Assembly (NCBI RefSeq): GCF_012911935.1 | Contig: NZ_JAAXLA010000022.1 | Coordinates: 1 to 64,000 of the forward strand | Source: Pseudonocardia acidicola | GTDB taxonomy: Bacteria > Actinomycetota > Actinomycetes > Mycobacteriales > Pseudonocardiaceae | Direction: 5' to 3' | Length of the DNA stretch: 64,000 nt | Shown: positions 42,732-50,274 of the stretch, in pieces | How positions within the stretch are numbered: position 1 is the first letter of the stretch | Layout of the letters: every line of letters starts with the position of its first letter | Notes under the pieces: generated by a model | The model's database searches: none | What the model was told of the DNA's origin: nothing | The model's input: the letters and a program-made list of their open reading frames with translations, nothing else | Translations under genes and position numbers: made by a program

Positions 42732-44417
42732 CGTGTCCGGAGCGTGTGGCGGGTCGCCGGCCAAGGCGGAGCCGTCGGCCATTCGTTGGGCCAGGCGCGA
42801 GGCCAGCGCCATGATCGTCAGTGCCGGATTGGCCGCGCCCTGGGTCGGGCAGACCGAGCCGTCGGCGACGAACACGTTCGGGACGCCCCACACCCGCTGG
42901 TTCGCATCGACGACGCTGTGCTCGGGCGAGGCGCCCATCCGCGCACCCCCGATGAGGTGTGCGAACCTCCGGATGGTCAGCACGTCCTGTGCGCCCCCGG
43001 CGTCCAGGATCTCCGTGATGACCTTCGTGGAGTGGACCATGTTGGCCTTGTCGTTCTCGCCGAGCGTGTAGTCCATGCGCGCGACCGGCTGGCCGTACGG
43101 ATCGATCTCGTCGGCGAGGGTGACCCGGTTGTCGGGGTGCGGAAGCAGCTCGTTGAGCACGCCGACGGTGGCCCAGTGGTTGTAGTCGCGCATGTACTCA
43201 CGCAGCGCCGGGCCCCAGTGCCCGTCGGCCAGCACGTGCTCGGCCCACCCGATCGGCAGCGGCGACACGGTCTGGATCGAGAACCCGCGGGCGAAGCCCC
43301 GAGCGGGGTCGGTCTCGTAGAACTGCTCGCTGGAGATCTCCGGCGGCGGTGCCTTGTACATCCGCATCTCCTCGGGCCACCGACCCGCGGCCTGGGTGGC
43401 GCCCTGCACCATCACGTAGCGGCCGACCTGGTCGGTGTTGTTGCCCAGCCCGTGTGGATGGCGGCGGCTGGTCGAGGCCAGCAGCAGCCGCGGCGTCTCG
43501 ATGGAGTACCCGGCCACGGCGACGGACCGGCCCCGCTGCAGCCGGTGCGGGCCGCTTGCTTCGTCGGCGTACACGACGCCGCGGGCGCGCCCGGTGGCGT
43601 CGATCTCGACGCTCAGCGCCATGGAATTCGCGCGGATCTCCACGCCGTGCGCGAGCGCATCGGGCAGGTGCGTGACGAACGGGCTTGCCTTGGCGTTGAC
43701 CTTGCAGCCCTGCAGGCAGTACCCGCGGTAGATGCAGTGCGGCCGATTACCGAACGTGCCGTTCACGATGCCCACGGGCCCGACGCGCATCTCGATCCCG
43801 CAGCGCAGGGCGCCCTCGCGCAGCTTCGCCGCGGCCCCCGACACCGGGTGCGGGGAGAACGGGTAGCGGTGCGGATATCCCCACGGCCAGTCCTGGCCCG
43901 CGACGGGCAGCTCGCGCTCGACGCGCTCGTAGTGCGGGCGCAGGTCCTCGTAGCCGATCGGCCAGTCGGCGCCCACACCGTCATCGCGGTAGGTGGAGAA
44001 GTCCGACGGGTGGAACCGCGGCGTGTAGCCGGCGTAGTGGACCATCGACCCGCCAACACCACGCCCGGAGTTGTTCTTGCCCAGCTCGACCGGGTCGGCG
44101 CCGCCGATGATCCGCGGCTGGGTCCAGTACAGCGAGTGGCTGCCGGCCTCGTCGGACACCCAGTCCTCGTCGGGATGCCAGAACGGGCCGGCCTCCAGGA
44201 GCACGATCGTCCAACCGCGGCGGGCCAGCCGCTGGGCCAGCACCGAGCCGCCCGCTCCGGCGCCGACGATCACGAGATCGACCTCGTCGTCGTCGCGGTA
44301 GCGGCGCATGGTGGCTTCCCCGGGCAGGTCGCGGGCGTGCACGTCGAGCAGAAACCTCGAGTCGTTGTCCCGCGGCCCGACCGCGCCCTTGAGCAGGCCA
44401 CGCCAGAAGTCACCCAT
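42636..44417 (-). CDS. GMC-family oxidoreductase
   Basis: A 593-residue FAD enzyme of the glucose-methanol-choline type. VDLVIVGAGAGGSVLAQRLARRG is the FAD Rossmann loop (residues 46-68), and GRGVGGSMVHYAGYTPRF, CIYRGYCLQGCKVNAKAS, GYSIETPRLLLAST, and the C-terminal HLIGGARMGASPEHSVVD with VADGSVCPTQGAANP are the family blocks. Paired with a subunit 3-like protein encoded directly upstream, it probably forms a gluconate-dehydrogenase-like complex. The last 30-40 residues (after about RMADGSA) look unnatural, because they run into the HtrA remnant. The natural end may have been replaced. Confidence 0.9.
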   Translation of the reverse strand: MGDFWRGLLKGAVGPRDNDSRFLLDVHARDLPGEATMRRYRDDDEVDLVIVGAGAGGSVLAQRLARRGWTIVLLEAGPFWHPDEDWVSDEAGSHSLYWTQPRIIGGADPVELGKNNSGRGVGGSMVHYAGYTPRFHPSDFSTYRDDGVGADWPIGYEDLRPHYERVERELPVAGQDWPWGYPHRYPFSPHPVSGAAAKLREGALRCGIEMRVGPVGIVNGTFGNRPHCIYRGYCLQGCKVNAKASPFVTHLPDALAHGVEIRANSMALSVEIDATGRARGVVYADEASGPHRLQRGRSVAVAGYSIETPRLLLASTSRRHPHGLGNNTDQVGRYVMVQGATQAAGRWPEEMRMYKAPPPEISSEQFYETDPARGFARGFSIQTVSPLPIGWAEHVLADGHWGPALREYMRDYNHWATVGVLNELLPHPDNRVTLADEIDPYGQPVARMDYTLGENDKANMVHSTKVITEILDAGGAQDVLTIRRFAHLIGGARMGASPEHSVVDANQRVWGVPNVFVADGSVCPTQGAANPALTIMALASRLAQRMADGSALAGDPPHAPDTSTRSPTASGSPSRATSSPTSPGGSSLTAATS

Positions 44418-45165
44418 CGGTCCTCCTCCGCACGGGGTCGTCGGCGAACGCGCCGGGGGACTCGAACGGTTCCCGGACTCCGGGCCCTTCCCGTCCGGGC
44501 CCGCCCAGCCGCAGGAAGCCGCGCGGGTAGGCGGGGCCGCCGAAACCGATCTCGTTCCAGGCCCACGGGTGGGAGTAGAACTCCGACAGCACGGCCCGCA
44601 TCACCACCGACCACGCCCGGGCCACATCGAGCTCGTCCAAGGCGTCCCCGACCAACCGACCGGCCGCGAACTCGCCGACGATCGCCTCGCGCTGTTCAGC
44701 GGTACAGCCGGCGAAGCCCGTCCGGTATCCCTGGTCGGCGGTGTGGTCCAGCCCGCGCAGGGCCAGCCGCCAGGTGTCGCGGTCGTCGGGCATGTCGGCG
44801 TACCGGTAGCCGTCCAGGCGTCCGGCGGCGAGCTTGGCGTCGACCATCTCCGCGACCGGCACCCGCGGGTCGGCGTCCTGGGCCAGTGCGGTGTCACAGA
44901 ACGCGCGCAGCGTCGGTTCCTCGGCGGGGGTGAAGAACCGCAGCGGACCGGATGGTTCCAACCGGGCCATCACCACCCGCCTCGTCGCGTCGTCCCAGGC
45001 ATCGGCGGCGTCCAGGACGTCGAAGTCCGGGTAACGGCCGATCATCTGCGGGGTCGTGCCACGGCGCTGGCGGGGCAGCCACGACGGGGGCGGCGGTTGC
45101 CTGCCCGGGCGCAGCCTGGGCAGGTGTTCGCCATGCCGGGGGTCGGGCTCGTCGGTGTCCGCCAC
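44410..45165 (-). CDS. gluconate 2-dehydrogenase subunit 3-like protein
   Basis: A 251-residue protein of the gluconate 2-dehydrogenase subunit 3 family, a partner of GMC flavoproteins. FFTPAEEPTLRAFCDTALAQ, VPVAEMVDAKLAAGRLDGYRY and HPWAWNEIGFGGPAYPRGF are recognisable. A Tat or Sec signal is not obvious, which differs from exported members. The GTG at 45165 has a GGGAGGT site. It overlaps the GMC start by 8 bp. Confidence 0.82.
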   Translation of the reverse strand: MADTDEPDPRHGEHLPRLRPGRQPPPPSWLPRQRRGTTPQMIGRYPDFDVLDAADAWDDATRRVVMARLEPSGPLRFFTPAEEPTLRAFCDTALAQDADPRVPVAEMVDAKLAAGRLDGYRYADMPDDRDTWRLALRGLDHTADQGYRTGFAGCTAEQREAIVGEFAAGRLVGDALDELDVARAWSVVMRAVLSEFYSHPWAWNEIGFGGPAYPRGFLRLGGPGREGPGVREPFESPGAFADDPVRRRTDG

Positions 45166-45167
45166 CC

Positions 45168-45647
45168 TCACACCTCCCGGCGGAGGATCGCCGCGAGCAA
45201 ACCCATCCCACCGACCATGGCCATCAGCCCGGGCGCGGAGATCGGCGGCCCCATCGGCACGTTGTAGGAGGCGAGTCTCCAGCCACCCGGCTTGCGGGCC
45301 ACCCCACGAATGTGGAAGTACTCCCCCAGCAATCCATCCGCCGCGTACAACCCGGCGGCCACCGGGAGCGCGGTCTTGGCCCACCGCCGCGAGAAGACCC
45401 CGGCGATCCCCGCCGCCACCAGCGGCGGGGTCAGCAGCACCGGGCTCCACATCCACTTGTTGCCGAAGCTGGCCTTGTAGTGCTCGAGGTAGACCTCGGC
45501 CCCGGTCACCAGCGCGGACGCCGCGGTCAACCCGGACAGTGACCGCTCGAAGCGGCCGTGTTCCACGTTCCGGACCAGGCGGTCGACGGCATGATCGGCG
45601 TCGGTGGCGGCGCCGTGGTCGACGGCGCGCCTTCTCCGGACGGTCAT
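45168..45647 (-). CDS. integral membrane protein of the GMC operon
   Basis: A 159-residue protein with about three hydrophobic segments: LSGLTAASALVTGAEVYL, WSPVLLTPPLVAAGIAGVF, and LMAMVGGMGLLAAIL, with YKASFGNKWMWSP between them. No named family was recognised, but the arrangement suggests a membrane anchor or electron-transfer partner of the dehydrogenase. The ATG at 45647 follows AGAGGAG and begins 1 bp after the preceding stop. Confidence 0.75.
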   Translation of the reverse strand: MTVRRRRAVDHGAATDADHAVDRLVRNVEHGRFERSLSGLTAASALVTGAEVYLEHYKASFGNKWMWSPVLLTPPLVAAGIAGVFSRRWAKTALPVAAGLYAADGLLGEYFHIRGVARKPGGWRLASYNVPMGPPISAPGLMAMVGGMGLLAAILRREV

Positions 45648-45648
45648 T

Positions 45649-46002
45649 TCAACTCCTCTGACTCATGCGGGCGCCGAGCGCGCCGGCGACGGCGAACCCG
45701 GTGGCGATCGCGGTGTCGAGCAGCGCTACGCGCCGCCAGCGGGGGGCGACGGCGCCGAACGCGACCCCGGTCAGGGCGTGCAGGCCATCGGTCGCCGACC
45801 CGAGGGCGAGCACCCGCGGGCGCGGAGAGCCCACGGTGACCGCGGCCTGGCCCAGGTGTCGCAGCCCGAGAATCCGCAGCACGGCGCGGGCGTTGCCGCT
45901 CGTGCGGGGCTGCCCCTCGAGGCGGAGCAGGCGACCGGGGACAGCCAGGAGGGTGGCGCCCCACACGGCCCGCAGCACGGACACGACTGCGGCGTCCGTC
46001 AT
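45649..46002 (-). CDS. small membrane protein of the GMC operon
   Basis: A 117-residue protein with hydrophobic helices: VVSVLRAVWGATLLAVPG, LRHLGQAAVTVG, DGLHALTGVAFGAVA and ALLDTAIATGFAVAGALGA. The pattern (four weak helices) resembles small DUF4267-like or DoxX-like proteins; no family assigned. The ATG at 46002 overlaps the SDR stop as ATGA. Confidence 0.7.
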   Translation of the reverse strand: MTDAAVVSVLRAVWGATLLAVPGRLLRLEGQPRTSGNARAVLRILGLRHLGQAAVTVGSPRPRVLALGSATDGLHALTGVAFGAVAPRWRRVALLDTAIATGFAVAGALGARMSQRS

Positions 46003-47015
46003 CGCAGGGCCCGCCGTAGGCCGAGGCCCAGCAGCGCGACAGCGCCCGCGCCGAACGCGCCGAGGACCCCGTGGTGCTGCGAGGCCCACAGCTGGTAGCT
46101 GCTACCCATCGACCGGTTGTCGAATGCGCCGTGGGCCGCGAAATCGCGCCCGTTCGGCCCGTCCGCCGGCTCCCACAGGTTGGCCGGTTGATCGGGGTCG
46201 CGTGGTTGCCCCGTCTGCTGCGACGAGTACCCGGTCCTCGCCAGGTAGCGGTCGAGCAGGCCGGGCGCGACCTTGTTCGCGATCAACGTGGCGGCCGTCG
46301 TTGCCCCCACCCAGTACTCTCGCCGTCGCGGGTGGTCAGCGGCGTACACAATACCCCGGGCAGCGATCTCCGGCTGGTAGATCGGCGGCACCGGCTGGGC
46401 GTGGTGGGGCAGCCGGGACAGCACCCAGGAGAACTGCGGGGTGTTCACCGCCGGCATCTGCACCATCGTCACGCGCACGTTGCTCTTGTCGTGCAGCAAC
46501 TCGCAGCGCAGCGACTCGTGGAAGCCCTGGATGGCGTGCTTGGCCCCGCAGTAGGCCGACTGCAGCGGGATCCCGCGGTAGGCCAGCGTCGAACCGACCT
46601 GCACGATCGTGCCGCGGTCCCGCTGCAGCATCCGGTTCAGCGCCACCCGGGTGGCGTAGACGTAGCCGAGGTAGCTGACCTCGGTGACCCGCCGGTACTC
46701 ATCGGGCTCGATCTCGGTGAACGGCGCGAACACCGAGGTGAACGCGACGTTGATCCAGACGTCGATCGGTCCCAGCTCACGCTCGATCCGCTCGGCGGCC
46801 GCGTCGAGCCGCGCGTGGTCGGCGGTGTCGACCTCGATCGGCAGTGCCGTGCCGCCCGCGGCCTCGACGTCGCCGGCGGCACCGCGCAGCCCACGCTCAC
46901 CGCGAGCAAGCAGTGCCACCTTCGCGCCACGGGCACCGAACGCCCGCGCGGTGGCCCGGCCGATGCCACCGCTGGCCCCGGTCACCACCACCACCTGACT
47001 GCCATCACCCGTCAT
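45999..47015 (-). CDS. short-chain dehydrogenase with C-terminal membrane segment
   Basis: A 338-residue SDR: VVVVTGASGGIGRATARAFG is the cofactor loop and STLAYRGIPLQSAYCGAKHA contains the catalytic Ser and the YxxxK pair. It differs from a classical 250-residue SDR by a C-terminal extension ending in the hydrophobic GVLGAFGAGAVALLGLGLRRALR, a probable membrane anchor. The ATG at 47015 has a GAGGAG site. It overlaps the STAS-like fragment by 11 bp and is an internal gene of the MarR-facing operon. Confidence 0.88.
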   Translation of the reverse strand: MTGDGSQVVVVTGASGGIGRATARAFGARGAKVALLARGERGLRGAAGDVEAAGGTALPIEVDTADHARLDAAAERIERELGPIDVWINVAFTSVFAPFTEIEPDEYRRVTEVSYLGYVYATRVALNRMLQRDRGTIVQVGSTLAYRGIPLQSAYCGAKHAIQGFHESLRCELLHDKSNVRVTMVQMPAVNTPQFSWVLSRLPHHAQPVPPIYQPEIAARGIVYAADHPRRREYWVGATTAATLIANKVAPGLLDRYLARTGYSSQQTGQPRDPDQPANLWEPADGPNGRDFAAHGAFDNRSMGSSYQLWASQHHGVLGAFGAGAVALLGLGLRRALR

Positions 47016-47190
47016 CGCTGGCACTCCTCGCTCTGTCTCCGGCGTTCCTGTCCCGCGGTAGTGGCCGGCTTCGGGGGGCCGCCACCAGGTCCAGGGCCCC
47101 GCGCACCCGCACGACGGGCATCCCGGCGCGGGACACCTCCACCGAGATGTCGGAGTCCCGCAGCGGGCCGTCCCGGCCCGGCGGGTTCAT
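47005..47190 (-). CDS. truncated STAS-like (anti-anti-sigma) ORF
   Basis: A 61-residue frame whose first half (DISVEVSRAGMPVVRVRGALDLVAAPR) aligns by eye with the first beta-strands of a STAS anti-sigma antagonist. The rest (SRPLPRDRNAG...) does not continue the fold, and the phosphorylatable Ser region is missing. The ATG overlaps the upstream stop as ATGA, and the stop overlaps the SDR start. It is either a truncated gene or a short translated coupler. A full STAS domain would need about 100 residues. Confidence 0.45.
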   Translation of the reverse strand: MNPPGRDGPLRDSDISVEVSRAGMPVVRVRGALDLVAAPRSRPLPRDRNAGDRARSASDDG

Positions 47191-47360
47191 GTCTCCCCCA
47201 CCTGGGAGCGGCGGGCCACGTCATCGCGCACTGTCAGACCGATTTCCGGGGTTACGGGGTCCGGGTACGGAGTCTCGGCACCCCACTCGTCCAGCTGGTC
47301 CGCAACGGTCCGCCCTGCCACGCTTCCTCCTCTCTCGCTGCCGTCACCTGATAGCTGCAT
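47187..47360 (-). CDS. 57-aa first ORF of the MarR-facing operon
   Basis: A small protein: MQLSGDGSERGG...VADQLDEWGAETPYPDPVTPEIGLTVRDDVARRSQ. The ATG at 47360 is preceded by GGAG at good spacing and begins 12 bp after the 37-bp palindrome. The acidic, Pro-containing sequence has no recognised family. Its position makes it the operon leader. Confidence 0.5.
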   Translation of the reverse strand: MQLSGDGSERGGSVAGRTVADQLDEWGAETPYPDPVTPEIGLTVRDDVARRSQVGET

Positions 47361-47371
47361 GCCCGCTCCAG

Positions 47372-47408
47372 CCTCTGCGTAATCGCAATAGTTGCTATTA
47401 CGCAGAGG
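47372..47408. promoter_or_regulatory. 37-bp palindrome, candidate MarR operator
   Basis: The arms CCTCTGCGTAATCGCAA and TTGCTATTACGCAGAGG are 17 bp each, with one mismatch, around a TAG centre. The inner part GCAA-TAG-TTGC is the kind of symmetric site bound by MarR-family dimers. It lies between the marR start (47464) and the opposite operon start (47360), so one dimer could control both directions. Binding is inferred. Confidence 0.7.
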
Positions 47409-47463
47409 CAATGTGATGGTGGCCGGGCAGCTGCCAGGGCGATTGGCCCAGGACGGAGCAGTG

Positions 47464-48015
47464 ATGGACACTCCCGACATGGACGACACCGGGCGAGGCG
47501 ACGGCGACCGGCCCACCCGCGAGGAGATCGATGCGATCATGCTTGCGGCCCGGGTCTTCGTCGCGATCGCCGCACAGTCGGTCGCCGAGGTCAACGAGCA
47601 GGTGACACTGCCCCAGCTCCGGGTCCTGGTCATGATCGCCAGCCGCGGGCCGTTGAACCTCGCCGCCGTCGCGCAGAGTCTCGGGGTGCACTCCTCCAAC
47701 GCCACCCGGGCCTGTGACCGCCTGGTCACCGCAGGTCTGCTGCATCGCAGCGACGACCCGACCGACCGCCGCAACCTCGTACTCGAACTCACCCGCGACG
47801 GACGTCACCTGGTGGACACGATGAACGAGAAGCGGCGCACGGCCATCAGTGGCGTTCTCGAACAGATGTCGCCCGCCCGACGGCGCCGCCTCGTACCGCT
47901 TCTGCGTGCCTTCGCGAGGGCCGCCGGGGAGATCCCCGACACCAAGGCCTGGGCCCTGGGCTGGACGACCGAACAACCGCTCGGCGGCACCGCCCCCGAC
48001 GGTTCCGCGGCGTAG
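47464..48015 (+). CDS. MarR-family transcriptional regulator
   Basis: A 183-residue winged-helix regulator. The winged HTH runs from LPQLRVLVMIASRGPLNLAAVAQSLGVHSSNATRACDRL (recognition helix) to LLHRSDDPTDRRNLVLELTRDGRHL (wing with the conserved D-R-R). The dimerisation helices flank it, with AARVFVAIAAQSVAEV before and a longer C-terminal tail. The ATG at 47464 has a GGAG site; a GTG lies one codon upstream. It probably represses itself and the divergent GMC/SDR operon through the palindrome at 47372-47408. Confidence 0.9.
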   Translation: MDTPDMDDTGRGDGDRPTREEIDAIMLAARVFVAIAAQSVAEVNEQVTLPQLRVLVMIASRGPLNLAAVAQSLGVHSSNATRACDRLVTAGLLHRSDDPTDRRNLVLELTRDGRHLVDTMNEKRRTAISGVLEQMSPARRRRLVPLLRAFARAAGEIPDTKAWALGWTTEQPLGGTAPDGSAA

Positions 48016-48308
48016 GGCGACTCCGACGCGCCCGGCGCGTCGGGCCGGCCCGCGCGCCTTCGTGAGCAGCGCACCCCGAGGCTCTGCGCGTCGGGCGCGA
48101 TCGACGCCGCACCGAGGACGGCCTCGCCGCAGCGCACAGCGTCCGCGCCCAGCTACCGCCCGGGCGCAGCCCCTTCGAAGCCACGCAACCTGCCCGGCGC
48201 GCAATCTCCGACTGGTCGACGTTCTGCCGCTTGTCCCTGAATGCGTTAGCGCCTGGCCTTCGGCGAGCTGTCAGCGAGGAGTGCAGTGCCGCATCAACGG
48301 GACTCGCG

Positions 48309-48801
48309 TCAGACCGGACGCCCGATCGCCTCGACGCCTCCGGCCAGGGTTCGCACGATGTCGGCGGCCGGATTCACGTCGTTGGTCAGCGACCAGGATT
48401 GTCGACCAGGATTGTCTACGACCACCGCAGCCGAAGTCGCCTTCGAAGCCTTCCATCGACATGAAGACGTTGTATCGCGGCTGCGCGACCTGTCCACCAC
48501 CCGGAAGAAGACGAGGGCCGGCACCTCTTCCTCGAGGCGACACTCGACCTGCGCGTCATCCTCACCCGCCAACGGCACCATGATGTCGACACCGACCGGT
48601 TTGCCGGTGAGCGCGCGTCTCGCGAATCTGTTCGCGGCTGACGGGGGCCGGCAGCCCTCTCATGCCCAGGACGCCGAGGCCACCGGCATTCGGTCCGGCT
48701 GCCGCGAGTTCCCCCGGCGAGTCCAGGGCGATCTCCGCCAGGACCGCCGAACTCCGCTGCTCAGTCTGTTCCCGCCACCCGGACCACTCCCCGCATTGCA
48801 C
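48309..48801 (-). pseudogene. decayed nitronate monooxygenase (2-nitropropane dioxygenase family)
   Basis: Three protein-like segments in changing frames match this family by eye. The N-terminal piece is LAEIALDSPGELAAAGPNAGGLGVLGMRGLP, with REQIRETRA after it. Next comes MVPLAGEDDAQVECRLEEEVPALVFF. The C-terminal piece is MEGFEGDFGCGG, then SLTNDVNPAADIVRTLAGGVEAIG. The middle of the enzyme, including most of the FMN-binding barrel, is missing. A 13-bp tandem duplication at 48391-48416 causes one of the frame changes: deleting one copy restores a single frame through GCGGRRQSWSLTNDV. Confidence 0.6.
48391..48416. repeat. 13-bp perfect tandem duplication
   Basis: GACCAGGATTGTC is present twice in direct succession. 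Because 13 is not a multiple of 3, it shifts the reading frame of the nitronate monooxygenase remnant. Removing one copy restores the frame. Confidence 0.9.
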
Positions 48802-48925
48802 AACCTTGCTCCGCTTTCACCACCAGCACGCCGTACGAACGGCCCGGCCACCAGCCGGTGAGCCGCGGGCGTCAGTCGTGCACCTCGGGCCCGCGGGCGG
48901 CTCCGCGGGCCCGAGGCCTCGACAG

Positions 48926-49402
48926 TCAGCTCCGGAGCTTCTCCGCCGCGCTCAGCACCGACTTCACGATGGAGTCGTACCCCGTGCACCGGCAGAGGTT
49001 GCCGGAGATGCACTCCCGCACCTCCTCGGCCGTCGGGTCCGGGTTGCTCTCGAGGAACTCGGTCGCGCACATGAGCATCCCGGGGGTGCAGAAACCGCAC
49101 TGCAGGCCGTGGTTGTCCCAGAAGGCCTCCTGGAGCGGGTTCAGCTCACCCCCGTCGGCCAGGCCCTCCACGGTGGTGATCGTGCTGCCGTCCGCCTGGA
49201 CCGCCAGCATCAAGCACGCCCGCGCGGTGCGCCCGTCCACGAGGATCGTGCAGGCACCGCACACCCCGTGCTCGCACCCGAGGTGCGTGCCGGTGAGCCC
49301 GCACGTGTGGCGGATGAAGTCCGCCAGCGTCAGCCGTGGCTCGCAGTCCGCCGTGTAGACGTGGCCGTTGATGGTGACCGAGACCGTCTGCTTGTCGCTC
49401 AT
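48926..49402 (-). CDS. molybdenum hydroxylase small subunit, [2Fe-2S] (set 2)
   Basis: A 158-residue two-cluster iron-sulphur subunit of the CoxS/xanthine dehydrogenase type. The plant-ferredoxin-like cluster ligands are in GCEHGVCGACTILV and the second Cys-rich cluster is in QCGFCTPGML and CISGNLCRCTGYDSI. It passes electrons from the molybdenum centre to FAD. The start overlaps the FAD-subunit stop by 4 bp. Set 2 is ordered large, FAD, small. Confidence 0.95.
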   Translation of the reverse strand: MSDKQTVSVTINGHVYTADCEPRLTLADFIRHTCGLTGTHLGCEHGVCGACTILVDGRTARACLMLAVQADGSTITTVEGLADGGELNPLQEAFWDNHGLQCGFCTPGMLMCATEFLESNPDPTAEEVRECISGNLCRCTGYDSIVKSVLSAAEKLRS

Positions 49403-50274
49403 GCCTGCACCCCACTCCGCTCGACGGCCGCTGCGACGGCCCGCTTGACCAGCAGCCGGGCCATGTCCCGGCGGTAGGACGCGGGCGCGTGGACGTCGCC
49501 CGTCGGGTTGATGCTGTCGGCCACCGTCGCCGCGGCGGCGTCGATCACCTCCGCGGTCGGCTGCGCGCCGGCGAGGACGGCCTCCGCCGCGTGCAGCCGA
49601 ACGGGAACCGAGTCCACTCCGCTCGCGGCCAGCCGGACCAGATCGACCGAACCGTCGGACCCGAGATGCACGGCGGCCATCGCGGCCACGATGGCGAAGT
49701 CCCCGTGCCGCCGGGCCAGCTCCTCGACGGCGACCCCGGTTCCGGCCGGCAGGCGCGGCAGCCGGACCGCGGCCAGCACCTCGTCCGGTTCCATCGCCGT
49801 GGTGAACGTCCCCACGAAGAAGTCCTCGGCCACGATGGTGCGCGAACCCTTCGGGCCCTCCACCACCAGCTCGCCGGCCAGGCCGGTGACCAGGGCCGGG
49901 AGCTCGCTGGCCGGATCGGCATGGGCCAGGCTGCCGCCGATCGTTCCGCGGTTGCGGTTGGTGACGTGCCCGACGTGGTGGAGCGCCTGCGGCAGCAACG
50001 GGACGGCGTCTGCGACCGTCCGGCTGATCTCCACGTCACGCTGCCGGGTCATGGCTCCGATCAGCAGGCTTCCGTTGTCCTCACGGATGTAGTCCAGCTC
50101 GCCGACGCGGTTGATGTCGATCAGGATCGACGGGCGGGCCAGCCGGAAACTCATCAGCGGCACGAGGCTCTGTCCGCCGGCGAGCACCTTGGCGTCGGCC
50201 CCGTGCTCGCGCAGCAGCGCGACCGCTTCCTGCACATCGCCCGCACGGGCGTACTTGACGGCCGGGGGCTTCAT
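49399..50274 (-). CDS. molybdenum hydroxylase FAD-binding subunit (set 2)
   Basis: A 291-residue CoxM-type flavoprotein: AKVLAGGQSLVPLMSFRLARPS is the FAD-binding loop near residue 29, and the HVGHVTNRNRGTIGGSLAHADPASELPAL block near residues 100-130 binds the flavin. FAD oxidises the cluster electrons with an external acceptor. It overlaps the large-subunit stop and the small-subunit start by 4 bp each. Confidence 0.95.
   Translation of the reverse strand: MKPPAVKYARAGDVQEAVALLREHGADAKVLAGGQSLVPLMSFRLARPSILIDINRVGELDYIREDNGSLLIGAMTRQRDVEISRTVADAVPLLPQALHHVGHVTNRNRGTIGGSLAHADPASELPALVTGLAGELVVEGPKGSRTIVAEDFFVGTFTTAMEPDEVLAAVRLPRLPAGTGVAVEELARRHGDFAIVAAMAAVHLGSDGSVDLVRLAASGVDSVPVRLHAAEAVLAGAQPTAEVIDAAAATVADSINPTGDVHAPASYRRDMARLLVKRAVAAAVERSGVQA

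Noticed and set aside
42744-44933. 729-codon plus-strand frame
   Set aside because: Antisense of the GMC oxidoreductase and subunit 3 genes; low-complexity Arg/Pro tail and no family resemblance.
47187-47792. 201-codon minus-strand frame across the marR gene start
   Set aside because: Only its last 57 codons, after the palindrome, look coding. The rest is the antisense of marR.
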